From the NCBI GenBank assembly GCA_016208495.1, contig JACQXX010000045.1, forward strand, positions 1-64,000: a stretch of 64,000 nt of DNA, given 5' to 3'. Shown here one piece after another: positions 49,390-58,633 of this stretch. The stretch comes from Acidobacteriota bacterium (GTDB taxonomy: Bacteria > Acidobacteriota > Blastocatellia > Chloracidobacteriales > Chloracidobacteriaceae). A program made the position numbers and the translations under genes. The notes under the pieces were generated by a model. The model was not told the origin of the DNA. It saw nothing but the letters and a program-made list of their open reading frames with translations, and did no database searches. Each line of letters begins with the position of its first letter. The stretch's first letter is position 1.

Positions 49390-52151
49390 TATTTTGCTTT
49401 CTTCACTTTAATCGTGGCACTGGCCGTTCCGCCGGCTGTTTCAACTGTGATTGTGGTTTTGCCACGTGGTGTTGTGGCTGGAATAACCGCCTGAATCTCG
49501 GTCTCGCTGCTGAAATTGATGGGGGCTGAAACCCCGCCGATACGAACCGCACCGTTGCGTAAATTTGAACCCAAAATGCGCACAACGGCACCCGCCTGAA
49601 CCTTTGTCGGGGTGACGCCGGTAATGACTGGGACCGGTTCGGCTTCGATAGCAAAGCTGAGACTGGCCGTTCCACCGGCTGTTCGAACAATCAACTGAGT
49701 TGTTCCGACTGCAATTCCAGTCGGGACACTGGTTCGAATTTCAGTTCCTGAGTTAAAAGTTACTTCCGCCTGGGTTTCACCGAAAAAGACGGTGGCACCG
49801 TCAAAGTTGCTGCCCGTAATGACCAGCGGTGTGCCGATACGCGCCGAGCCAGGTGTGACGCTCCCGATTTTAGGGGCAGCCACGACGGTAAATGGTTGAT
49901 TTGAAAGGATACTGTTGCCAGAACGTGAAATCAGTCGGATTGGACCGGTTGACGTATTTCCTGGGACAATCGCCGCAATTGCCGTGTCACTGTTCGTGGT
50001 AAATTCAGCCGATACGCCGTTAAATTCAACCTTCGCGATTTCAGAAAGACGAGTGCCGATGATGACCACTCGTTCTCCGACGGGACCGCTCAGAGGCGTA
50101 AAACTGGTAAAGGTAGGGAGGGTTTCGGTGGTAACCGTGAAAGAAGTGGTACTGACGGCAGTTCCTTCGGCATTCGTCACACTGATTGAACCATTGGTCG
50201 CCTGTGGCGGAACCGTAGCCAGAAGTTCCTGGCTGGAGCGAATTGAAAATTGAGCCACGACTGTTCCAAAACGAACTGATGTGGCGCTGGAAAAATTGGT
50301 TCCACGGACGACAACCGCCGTTCCCACCGGGCCACTGGTCGGGTCAAAGCTGAGAATCGTTGGAAGATTTGGATTGGCCACCACAAAATCTTCAGTGGTT
50401 GTGGCCGTTCCCAGCAGGGTTTCCACCGAGATTGGTGCGGTGACTGCTCCTTCGGGGACAATGGCCGAAATGGTACCGGAGGAAGTTACCTGAAATGAAG
50501 TGCGAAGGGTGCCAAACCGGACTTCGCGGACGTTGACAAACGACGAGCCCGAAATGGTGACCGTAGAGGTGACAGGCCCGCTTTTCGGAGAAAAACTCAA
50601 AATCGAAGGCGGTAGAATGGGAATGAAAAATGAATTCTGGCTGCTGCCCGTGCCTTCCGGGGTGGTGACTGAAATTGGCCCCGTGACGGCACCCGCCGGA
50701 ACTGTGGTTTTGATTGACGTGGCGGTGACGTCTGAAAATGTTGCTTCAACGGTCCCAAATCTGACGGAGGTGGCGCCGGTAAAGTTAAATCCGGTAATGA
50801 CGACAGCGGTTCCTGCCTGGCCAGTGGTGGGAGAAAAGCTATCAATCACCGGCACGGTTGTTTGAAGCGGATAAATAAATGTGGTTCCGGCAATGTCATC
50901 TGACCGAACTGACGAACCGCGCCCATCCCCGTGCGCCCGAAAATACATCGTGGCGTCCGACAACACAAAATCAGGTTCTGGGGACTTTTGTGAAGAATGC
51001 CCCAGCCCGATGCTATGGCCGATTTCATGGGTCATGACTTCGCCCAGATTGGCGGCAACTCCCAGGAAACATTCGAAGTTATTGTTAAAGACCACATCAC
51101 CTTCAAGGGTGCGCTGAAAGACCTGTCCGTTGATGGTGCGGGTTTCGCTTGAGGCCAGCGAGATGCCGCCAATGGCCAAAATTCCGCGACAATCAACTGG
51201 ATCGTCAATTTCGTTGCGGCAATCATCAAAGGAAACCGCCGTCACGCCATCAGCGACAAAGCCACAGGCAGTTGTGGTTCCAATGTTGTCCAGGGTAATT
51301 GAGGCTGAGGAAATGTCACTCCAGGCGGATAACGATTGAGCAAAAATGGATTGGGCCCCGCTGTTTGGCGCATCTTGCAAGTTGACTCGATACGGCACCG
51401 GCGTATTTTGATCTGGTTCAAACCAGCGGAAGCCACGTCCAAGCAGGCTAAATTTGGGCTGAACAAAGACTTTTGTGGGCGATGGCTGATATTCAGATGG
51501 CATTGACCGGAGCGAGATCCCGGCAAAACGTTTTTCGAACATTGCGACCCGATCAGCTTGCGAATGGAGCGTGGCTCGGATTTTCTCAAGATATAACCCA
51601 AGCTCCATTGAATTGGTGATCTCTCCGGTTTGGAGCGTCTGGGTGGCTGGCGATTCAAGGTGTGTTTGATCAATCTCCCGCTTGACGAATTTCCGCCCGC
51701 TGGCTGGGTCAGTCACAATCGAGAATTTTCCCATAAAAAAATGGGCAATGCGGAGTGCGCCATCTGGTGCTGGGTTGAGGTAGAGCAGAACTTCTTCTGA
51801 TGGTGAGAATTCCGGAGATAAGAAAACCACTTGAGCCGTCGGCCCGACTTCGCCACCCAGTTGACGAATGACCAGTTCGCGGGATGAAAGGCTTCCTTTT
51901 AAGAACTCGTCCACCCGGATCGTGACATAGGTGTAAATCCGCTCGTGGCCAGCATCCCAGTTTGATTCACGGGCAATGACCTGGCCACGAACAATCAACC
52001 GGGAACTGACGATCAAATCATCATCAGGTAAAAGAATGGCGGTCGTAGCCGTGACCGTGTCGCTGCAACCACAATAAATCAGCCCAATGACAAGCATCAG
52101 AAATCGAAAAGAGCATAAGAGAATTGAATTTTTCAATAGGTTACTGTGCAT
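49389..52151 (-). CDS. Secreted matrixin-like metalloprotease with six IPT/TIG domains
   Basis: A 920-residue exported protein. After a signal sequence (about 8-30) and an N-terminal region with a beta domain (about 40-200), a metzincin-type protease domain (about 240-430) contains HEIGHSIGLGH, with zinc ligands His375, His379 and His385 and the base Glu376; a YF Met-turn-like segment DATMYF follows. Six IPT/TIG immunoglobulin-like domains (from about residue 434; each starts P.I.SF.P.SG..G) complete the protein. It probably cleaves extracellular protein and binds surface polymers. Cys pairs in the protease domain may form disulfides. Confidence 0.88.
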   Translation of the reverse strand: MHSNLLKNSILLCSFRFLMLVIGLIYCGCSDTVTATTAILLPDDDLIVSSRLIVRGQVIARESNWDAGHERIYTYVTIRVDEFLKGSLSSRELVIRQLGGEVGPTAQVVFLSPEFSPSEEVLLYLNPAPDGALRIAHFFMGKFSIVTDPASGRKFVKREIDQTHLESPATQTLQTGEITNSMELGLYLEKIRATLHSQADRVAMFEKRFAGISLRSMPSEYQPSPTKVFVQPKFSLLGRGFRWFEPDQNTPVPYRVNLQDAPNSGAQSIFAQSLSAWSDISSASITLDNIGTTTACGFVADGVTAVSFDDCRNEIDDPVDCRGILAIGGISLASSETRTINGQVFQRTLEGDVVFNNNFECFLGVAANLGEVMTHEIGHSIGLGHSSQKSPEPDFVLSDATMYFRAHGDGRGSSVRSDDIAGTTFIYPLQTTVPVIDSFSPTTGQAGTAVVITGFNFTGATSVRFGTVEATFSDVTATSIKTTVPAGAVTGPISVTTPEGTGSSQNSFFIPILPPSILSFSPKSGPVTSTVTISGSSFVNVREVRFGTLRTSFQVTSSGTISAIVPEGAVTAPISVETLLGTATTTEDFVVANPNLPTILSFDPTSGPVGTAVVVRGTNFSSATSVRFGTVVAQFSIRSSQELLATVPPQATNGSISVTNAEGTAVSTTSFTVTTETLPTFTSFTPLSGPVGERVVIIGTRLSEIAKVEFNGVSAEFTTNSDTAIAAIVPGNTSTGPIRLISRSGNSILSNQPFTVVAAPKIGSVTPGSARIGTPLVITGSNFDGATVFFGETQAEVTFNSGTEIRTSVPTGIAVGTTQLIVRTAGGTASLSFAIEAEPVPVITGVTPTKVQAGAVVRILGSNLRNGAVRIGGVSAPINFSSETEIQAVIPATTPRGKTTITVETAGGTASATIKVKKAK

Positions 52152-52484
52152 ATTGAATTTGAATAGAAACTTTTAATTTGAATTGAATGTGAACGGTGGT
52201 TTGATTGAGTTCAAAAAATGTACCACGGGTGAAAGTTCAATTCACATTCACTTACCTGACATGGTTGATTATGGCGTTTCAGTGAAGAGAATTGCCTCGT
52301 TTTTCCAGTCTGCATTTATCAAATGGATGAGTTGTTGGTAGAATAGCCGCACATTTTTGGCAAACCCAAGTCCTGACCCAGATCCCCTTGTTGTTGGTTT
52401 ACCTCAACTTCAGTTTTTCCAAGTTCGTGATTCAGCAGCCTCGACTCTTGTCCAGGCCGTTGGAATACACCCCGTTGTCTGCCC
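52152..52484. other. Divergent promoter region of metalloprotease and propeller protein
   Basis: These 333 bases separate divergent genes. They contain AT-rich repeats with GAATTGAAT-like units at about 52155-52240. A TAGAAT at about 52338 may be a -10 box for the plus strand, but a convincing -35 is absent. Confidence 0.4.
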
Positions 52485-55400
52485 ATGATCAGCAAGTTCT
52501 GGATTGGATGGTCCATTTTCCTATTGAGCCTGATGGGATGCGGTCGTGTCTTTGCACAACAGGAACTGAGTGAGTTTCAGCATGTCTCTCGGGATCAAGG
52601 ACTTTCACAGGGCACGGTCATGTGTCTGTTACAGGATCGGGAAGGGTATTTGTGGTTTGGGACCCAGGATGGACTCAATCGCTATGACGGGTATGAATTC
52701 AAAGTTTATTACTATGACCAGCAAAACCCGGCGAGTTTGAGTTCAAATTTTATCATGTCGCTGTGTGAAGACCCGTCCGGTGCGCTGTGGGTCGGTACAA
52801 ACGGTGATGGGTTGAACCGGCTGGATCGTCGGACCGGAAAGTTTGACCACTTCTTTGCCGATCCGAAAAACCCGAACAGTTTGAGCGATAACCAGATTTC
52901 AGCGCTCCTGGTTGACCACCGTGGAAAACTCTGGGTCGGTACATTGGGTGGCGGGCTGAACTGTTTTGATCCGGTGACAGGGCACTTTTCACGGTTTGTG
53001 CATGACGAGGCTGACCCCTATAGCCTGAGTTCAAACCGGGTGTCCTCGATTTGTGAATCACCCGCCGGCGTGTTGTGGATTGGCACGCTGGGCGGAGGGC
53101 TCAACCGCTTCGACGTGGCCAAAGAAACATTTACCGTCTATCGCCACCAGCCAGTTTCTGCAAACCCGGAACCCGGAACCCGGAACCCGGAACCCTTGCT
53201 CGGAAGTGATCGGGTCATGGTGGTTGTGGTGGATCGGGCCGGAATGCTCTGGATCGGTACTGAAGACAGCGGGCTTGACCGCCTTGATCCACGGACCAAT
53301 CAAATCACTCATTTTCGAAATGACCCTCAATCACCAACCAGTCTGGGTGGCAATGATGTGCGGACCATCTTTGAAGATCGCGAAGGTGTACTCTGGGTTG
53401 GCACGCGGGGTGGTGGTTTGAGCCGGTTTGATCGGGGAAGTGGAAAGTTCATCCAGTATCGCAATGACCCGCTCCAACCAGGGAGCCTGAGCAGCAACTC
53501 CGTGCTCTCGCTCACCCAGGATCGAGCGGGTGTGCTCTGGGTTGGAACTGGAGATGGCGGCGCCAATCGGCTGGATCGGTCCAAACATTTTCCTGGATTT
53601 CGGGAAAACCCAGGCCAGCCAACAAGTCTTCGCGGAAAAAGTGTACAGGCGTTTGCCGCGGATCCAACCGGGGCCGTTTGGGTTGGAACCGATGGCGGAG
53701 GCGTGAACCGACTGGACTCGATTGAAACGGGGGTGTTCAGTCATTTCCAAAATGACCCTCAAAATCCATCCAGTTTGGGCAGTAACCGGGTGACGTCGCT
53801 GGCGCGTGATACCGCTGGCACGTTCTGGGTGGCGACATTGGGGAGCGGGCTCAACTGGCTGGATCCACGGACTGGGAAGTGCAAACGATTTCAGCATCAA
53901 CCCGAAGATCCGACCAGTGTCAGCAATAACCGCATCTGGTCGGTGCTGGTGGATCGTCAGGGGCAGGTTTGGGTTGGTACAGAGAGTGGTCTGGATCGGT
54001 TGGATCGGACAACGGGTAAATTTACTCGCTTTCAGGAAAAAGCGGCTGAAACCGGGCGCCCGGTTGAAGACAACATCAATGTTTTATATGAAGATCGGGC
54101 GGGTGTGTTGTGGATTGGAACCTATGGAAACGGCCTGCTCCGGCTGGATCCAACCACAAAGGAATTTACCCGCTATCTGTCAGCCGCCTGGAATGCGACC
54201 AGTCTGGGGAGCAATACGATCTTTACCATTTATGAAAGCACGGCTGGAGCATTGTGGGTTGGCACCAATGGCGGCGGGCTAAGTTGTCTGGATCGAACGA
54301 CGGGGACCTTTACCAGTTACACGATTCGTGACGGCCTTCCAAGCAATTCAGTGATGAGTATGCTTGAGGATGAAGCTGGAAATCTCTGGCTTGGGACAAC
54401 TCTGGGACTTTGTCGTTTCCATCCCGCCAGCCGATCCTGTCGAAACTACGATAGCCGCGATGGACTGCAAAGCAATGAATTTACGCAAAATGCAGCCTTG
54501 AAAACCAGTCGGGGTGAGATGCTCTTTGGCGGAATCAACGGGTTTAACTGGTTTCACCCGGAAAAAATCGAAGATCGTCAGTTTATCCCTTCGCTGTCAC
54601 TGACCAGTTTTCTTATCTATGGCCGTGAACTTGAAGGTTTTAACGGCACAAATCTTCCCTCGCTCAATTACACCCAAAATTTTATCACCTTTAAATTTGC
54701 CTTCTTAAATGACACAGTGCCAGAGAAAGATCGCTATCAGTACAAACTTGAAGGATTTGACCGGGATTGGGTCTTCGCCGGTTCACAGCGGTATGCGAGT
54801 TACACTGATTTGAAACCTGGCACCTACGTTTTTCGAGTCAAGGGGGCAAACTCCGATGGGGTCTGGGATCAGCAGGGGATTGCACTCCGCTTTGAAGTGA
54901 TTCCGCCACCGTGGAAAACCTGGTGGGCCTATTCACTCTATGTCATCGGAATTGTTGGTGGTTCGTGGCTGGGCGTTCAATTACGCCTGCGGTCGTTGAA
55001 ACGGCGGGCAATCATTTTAGAGCAATCTGTCATTGAGCGAACCCAGGAGGTTGTTCAGCAGAAAAATGAACTCTCGCACCAGAACGAACAAATTATCCGC
55101 CAACGGGATGAAATCGAGCGCAAAAGCGCCGAACTGGAGCGCCGTTCCCGAGAGATTCAGGAAAAAAACAGCCAGATTATTGACAGTATTTTGTATGCCG
55201 AGCGAATCCAACAGGCCATTCTGGCCTACCGGAAGCGCATCGGTCAGTCGCTGAATGAGTACTTCATTTTGTTTCGACCCAAGGACATTGTTTCAGGCGA
55301 CTTTTACTGGTTTCACTATGTTGACGGTATCAGCATCATTGCCGTGGTGGACTGTACCGGGCACGGTGTTCCGGGCGCCTTTATGTCAATGATCGGCAAT

Positions 55401-55967
55401 AGTTTATTGAGTCAAATCGTGATCGAAAACCAGGTTCACGACCCAGCCCTGATTTTGGAGTTGATGCACGTCGGCATTCGCAAAGCACTGAAACAGGATG
55501 CTGACGACGCTGAATCGCAGGACGGGATGGATGTCGCCGTGTGTCGGATTGATCCGCTCCAGCAAACAATCATTTTTGCTGGTGCGAAACGCCCGCTGTA
55601 TTACATCAACGGTGGCGGAGAATTGATCGAAGTCAAAGGTGACCGGAAATCAGTCGGCGGCAAACAAAAGGAAACCGAGCGGAAATTCACCAATCAAACC
55701 ATTTCAATCCAAAAGGAAGTCACCATGTATCTGGCTTCGGATGGGTTTAGCGATCAGGCAGGAGAAAACGCACCGAAATTTGGCACCCGGCGATTTAAAG
55801 AACTCCTGCAGTCAACTTCCGGGTATAGCCTCGAAGTGCAATACCACGCACTCATTGAAGAACTTGAAGCCCATCAAGGCGCTGAACCCCAGCGTGATGA
55901 CATCACCGTGGTCGGGGTGCGCATCCAGACCGAACGGAACTATTCTCCGGAAGGGTATTTGATGTAA
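52485..55967 (+). CDS. Two-component-type propeller sensor with SpoIIE/PP2C phosphatase output
   Basis: A 1160-residue membrane sensor. A signal segment (about 7-24) is followed by two seven-bladed reg_prop propellers (about 30-700; repeated LW(V/I)GT.GGGLNR.D), a Y_Y_Y domain (about 735-805; LKPGTYVFRVKGANSDG), one membrane helix (about 812-832), a coiled coil and a C-terminal SpoIIE-type Ser/Thr phosphatase (about 905-1155; VSGDFYW, DCTGHGVPGAFMSM, DDITVVGVRI). Such proteins usually end in a histidine kinase; here the output is a PP2C phosphatase that likely acts on an anti-sigma antagonist. A heptamer array interrupts one blade at residues about 227-238. Confidence 0.92.
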   Translation: MISKFWIGWSIFLLSLMGCGRVFAQQELSEFQHVSRDQGLSQGTVMCLLQDREGYLWFGTQDGLNRYDGYEFKVYYYDQQNPASLSSNFIMSLCEDPSGALWVGTNGDGLNRLDRRTGKFDHFFADPKNPNSLSDNQISALLVDHRGKLWVGTLGGGLNCFDPVTGHFSRFVHDEADPYSLSSNRVSSICESPAGVLWIGTLGGGLNRFDVAKETFTVYRHQPVSANPEPGTRNPEPLLGSDRVMVVVVDRAGMLWIGTEDSGLDRLDPRTNQITHFRNDPQSPTSLGGNDVRTIFEDREGVLWVGTRGGGLSRFDRGSGKFIQYRNDPLQPGSLSSNSVLSLTQDRAGVLWVGTGDGGANRLDRSKHFPGFRENPGQPTSLRGKSVQAFAADPTGAVWVGTDGGGVNRLDSIETGVFSHFQNDPQNPSSLGSNRVTSLARDTAGTFWVATLGSGLNWLDPRTGKCKRFQHQPEDPTSVSNNRIWSVLVDRQGQVWVGTESGLDRLDRTTGKFTRFQEKAAETGRPVEDNINVLYEDRAGVLWIGTYGNGLLRLDPTTKEFTRYLSAAWNATSLGSNTIFTIYESTAGALWVGTNGGGLSCLDRTTGTFTSYTIRDGLPSNSVMSMLEDEAGNLWLGTTLGLCRFHPASRSCRNYDSRDGLQSNEFTQNAALKTSRGEMLFGGINGFNWFHPEKIEDRQFIPSLSLTSFLIYGRELEGFNGTNLPSLNYTQNFITFKFAFLNDTVPEKDRYQYKLEGFDRDWVFAGSQRYASYTDLKPGTYVFRVKGANSDGVWDQQGIALRFEVIPPPWKTWWAYSLYVIGIVGGSWLGVQLRLRSLKRRAIILEQSVIERTQEVVQQKNELSHQNEQIIRQRDEIERKSAELERRSREIQEKNSQIIDSILYAERIQQAILAYRKRIGQSLNEYFILFRPKDIVSGDFYWFHYVDGISIIAVVDCTGHGVPGAFMSMIGNSLLSQIVIENQVHDPALILELMHVGIRKALKQDADDAESQDGMDVAVCRIDPLQQTIIFAGAKRPLYYINGGGELIEVKGDRKSVGGKQKETERKFTNQTISIQKEVTMYLASDGFSDQAGENAPKFGTRRFKELLQSTSGYSLEVQYHALIEELEAHQGAEPQRDDITVVGVRIQTERNYSPEGYLM
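53163..53197 (+). repeat. In-frame heptamer array inside the propeller gene
   Basis: Four AACCCGG heptamers and a partial fifth encode the peptide ANPEPGTRNPEP within a propeller blade, where other blades have a short polar loop. It is the same family as the array after serC (GGGTTCG/GGGTTCC). The reading frame is kept. Confidence 0.88.
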
Positions 55968-56206
55968 TACCAGTCAGTAGTCAGTAGTCAGTAGTCAGTA
56001 GTCAGTAGTTCACTAAATTTATTTGATTGAATTACTTAACTGTTTTCTGGTGTGAGTGCTTGACTGCGAAATGATATAAGTTTGGGGCTGAAGACGTTGG
56101 GTTGACGAACTGGTTTTATTTCATCCCTCATCCTTCATCCCTCATCCCTTCAATTGCCCCGAGCTTGCGAGTCTTCATCCCTTAGCCCCAGGCCCTCAGC
56201 CCGGTT
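55968..56206. repeat. Heptamer arrays between propeller gene and dgkA
   Basis: GTCAGTA heptamers stand at 55974-56008, CATCCCT/CATCCTT heptamers at about 56123-56150, and a GGGCTGA-related block in reverse at about 56178-56205. The phrase complementary to GAAGACTCGCAAGCTCGGGG (40456) is at 56157-56177. No coding sequence is supported. Confidence 0.8.
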
Positions 56207-56587
56207 TTAGGGCTTGGCAATTCCCCAGATGTGAAGGCTTTCAAGCACTAAAATCGTAGCCCAAACGACAATGCTGATTCCGGCGGCAGCAGCAGCAATA
56301 TCTTTGATGATGCGAATTTTTTCATCTTCGCGGTGTTCGACAAAATCGCAAAGGACTTCAATCGAACTGTTAAACAGCTCGGCAATGAGCATCAGCCCGG
56401 TAGCGAGTAAAATAATGGAGAGATCTACCCATTGGCGGAAGAAAAAAGCAACGATCAGGACCGGAAGTGAAAGCACCACTTTATAAGCAACACTAAAATC
56501 AGTCAGAACCGCGACATGGAGTCCAGCCAGAGCAACTTTGATTTTTCGAAGTGGATGATACCCAGGCGTGCGAAATTTGGAAGGCAT
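56207..56587 (-). CDS. dgkA: Diacylglycerol kinase DgkA (prokaryotic, membrane)
   Basis: A 126-residue three-helix membrane kinase. The family signature AELFNSSIEVLCDF (Glu70, Asn73, Glu77) is followed by the basic/acidic turn and KDIAAAAAGI. DgkA phosphorylates diacylglycerol or undecaprenol with ATP. Diacylglycerol is also the substrate of BtaA and the product of a PlcP-type enzyme in this window, so it could recycle the same lipid pool; there is no operon link. Confidence 0.93.
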   Translation of the reverse strand: MPSKFRTPGYHPLRKIKVALAGLHVAVLTDFSVAYKVVLSLPVLIVAFFFRQWVDLSIILLATGLMLIAELFNSSIEVLCDFVEHREDEKIRIIKDIAAAAAGISIVVWATILVLESLHIWGIAKP

Positions 56588-56689
56588 TGTTTTTAACGGT
56601 ATAGCAGTTTGGAGTCAGTGATTGGTAATGCGAATGAAGGATTGAAGAATAGAGCAGTTTTGAACCCGTGAAGCGGGTGGAAGGCTCCT

Positions 56690-56940
56690 TTCACGTGTCG
56701 GTTTTTGGTTTTGCACCGCGAAGCGTTGCAGTTCGGATAGCCGGTCGGTTGGCCGCTTTGGGCCTACCACCGGACACCAAGGCCACCCCTTGTTGCTCCC
56801 CCGCTTCGCCCGCGCCCCACAGGGCGCGGGCAGGCAGCGCGGAGGGAGAATAACCCGACTTTTCCCGGTGGTAGCTCCCAAAACCTCGCAACCGACCGGC
56901 TATCCGAACGGCAGCCTTTCAGGATGCTCAATCCAATGCA
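56690..56940. repeat. Palindromic element family A, copy 3
   Basis: The left arm 56701-56773 (GCACCGCGAAGCGTTGCAG, then GATAGCCGGTCGGTTGGCC) and the right arm 56864-56936 (GGCTATCCGAACGGCAGCC, then TTTCAGGATGCTCAATCC) repeat copy 1 closely. The central GC-rich part (56795-56850) is a broken hairpin. A further stem AACCCGTGAAGCGGGTGG lies just upstream at 56662. No gene is seen between 56588 and 57031. Confidence 0.8.
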
Positions 56941-57031
56941 CGCATTGTCTCGTCCCACTAGAACACAAACAAAAACCTACACATGAAAGGCGAAAGACTT
57001 GCAAGTTTAAACCCCAAACTTTGCTGTAGTG

Positions 57032-58633
57032 CTAAGCAATTTTGTTTTGGTAGAGTCCGGTTAACTCGGTTATACAGAGTTTAGTTGCTGGATGATCAGC
57101 GCCAAGTGCGTTTTCCAGAATTGGTTTTGCCTGCTCAAGCAAGACCTGAGCTTCAGCAAATCGTTCCTGTTTTTGATAGAGGTTTGCCAGGTCGTGCAAA
57201 CTAATAGCGACATCCAGGTGTTCCTGACCTAAGCGTCTTTCCCGAATCGCAACTGCTTTTTTAAAGAGATCTTCTGCCTCTGCAAATCGGTTTTGTCTGA
57301 CAAAGAGTCGAGCTAACTCAATCATGGCATCAGCCGTAGCTGGATGTTCTGGTTCTAAAAGTCTTTCTCGAATGGCAAGGGCTTTTTTAAAGAGAGGTTC
57401 TGCTTCGAGGTACCGGCCCAGTTTTCGGTAGAGGTTTGCTAAATCGTTGAAAAGAAAGGCGAGACTGAGGGTTTCACCTTCCCAGATTTTTTCACCAATA
57501 AGCAATGCACGTTTGAAGATAACCTCTGCCTCAGCAAGGTTTCCCAACTCGGTTTGCACCCTGGCGAGTTCATTCAATTTAGTAATAAACGTTGGGTGTT
57601 CAACACCTTCTAGTCGCTCTCTTTGTTCTAACGCCTGTTCAAAAAAGTACTTTGCCTCTGAAAAGTTGTCTTGACGATAAAAATAGGTTCCCAGCTTTTC
57701 AAGAATTGGAACAAAGATGGGGTTTTCTAAAGGTAGATTTTCCTTGGCAAGCTGAAGAGCTTTTTGAAGTAGGTCTGTTGCTTGTTGATATTGGTTAAGC
57801 ACCCCATAATTTTCAGCTTGTTTGATCAAAAGGTCTAAATAATCTTCGTGGTCTTCTTCTGTCTTAGCGAAGCGAGAGAGTCTTGCAATCTCACCTAATT
57901 GTGGAAGAAATGTTGTGAGATGCTGAGCTAATTGAGTAGCCTCATTAAAAAGCTTTGTTTCATGAAGTGTTAAAATGGCATGCCTTGCCAATTGATGAAA
58001 AACCTCAACTGAATTCTGTCCGTGTAGTACTGCCAATTCAAAACGATGAGCTAGACCCGTTGAGATGTAACGGGCATCATCAACACTAAATATTGAAATG
58101 TCTTTAAATCCAAAAGAGTGCCGCACTGTGTCGAATGAAGTATCAGGTTTAAGGATGATTTCTGTAAGCCCTAACTTGATGAGAAACCAGGAATTGATGT
58201 CAGGAAGGCCCCGAATAAAGATGTCTGCCGTTGAAGGAGCCATCCACCAGATTTGACAGATGTTTGGAACGACCAGGTTTTCACGGTTGATGTTCAGAAT
58301 CCGAAGGGATTCGACGAGCGGCGTATCTTCAGGAAATGCGGTTTCAAAGCCTGAGATGGAAACAACACCCTTCGCAAGTTCTTTCAGATGTGCGAATAAG
58401 AAATCAACAATCTCAGTTGCTGGTTGATTTCGCGGAAGTTTGACTTCATGGAACGCGATCTCAAGATCCTCAAAGCTTTTATGGAGATTTGAAACAACTT
58501 CCTGTCTGGCAAATTCAGATGTGAACTCAACCCGAGCCAGTCCCCTGGGTGCCCGCCGCCCCCAGAGCAACAGGCGTGCGGTAACCTCTTTGATTGAACC
58601 AGGTTCCAGAGATGGAGAGCTATTCGGTTCCAC
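57032..58633 (-). CDS. TPR protein with unknown N-terminal domain, partner of AAA ATPase
   Basis: A 533-residue cytoplasmic protein starting with GTG, whose first 14 bases overlap the ATPase gene; AAGGAG lies upstream. Residues 1-180 form a domain I cannot name, with the motif LNINRENLVVPNICQIWWMAP and later DINSWFLIKLGL. This pattern is known to me from acidobacterial and cyanobacterial TPR proteins that sit next to NTPases. Residues about 230-530 contain six to seven kinesin-light-chain-like TPR units of 42 residues (AE.LFKKALAIRER.LG..HP). A role as a recognition or effector subunit in a conflict or signalling system is an inference. Confidence 0.72.
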   Translation of the reverse strand: MEPNSSPSLEPGSIKEVTARLLLWGRRAPRGLARVEFTSEFARQEVVSNLHKSFEDLEIAFHEVKLPRNQPATEIVDFLFAHLKELAKGVVSISGFETAFPEDTPLVESLRILNINRENLVVPNICQIWWMAPSTADIFIRGLPDINSWFLIKLGLTEIILKPDTSFDTVRHSFGFKDISIFSVDDARYISTGLAHRFELAVLHGQNSVEVFHQLARHAILTLHETKLFNEATQLAQHLTTFLPQLGEIARLSRFAKTEEDHEDYLDLLIKQAENYGVLNQYQQATDLLQKALQLAKENLPLENPIFVPILEKLGTYFYRQDNFSEAKYFFEQALEQRERLEGVEHPTFITKLNELARVQTELGNLAEAEVIFKRALLIGEKIWEGETLSLAFLFNDLANLYRKLGRYLEAEPLFKKALAIRERLLEPEHPATADAMIELARLFVRQNRFAEAEDLFKKAVAIRERRLGQEHLDVAISLHDLANLYQKQERFAEAQVLLEQAKPILENALGADHPATKLCITELTGLYQNKIA

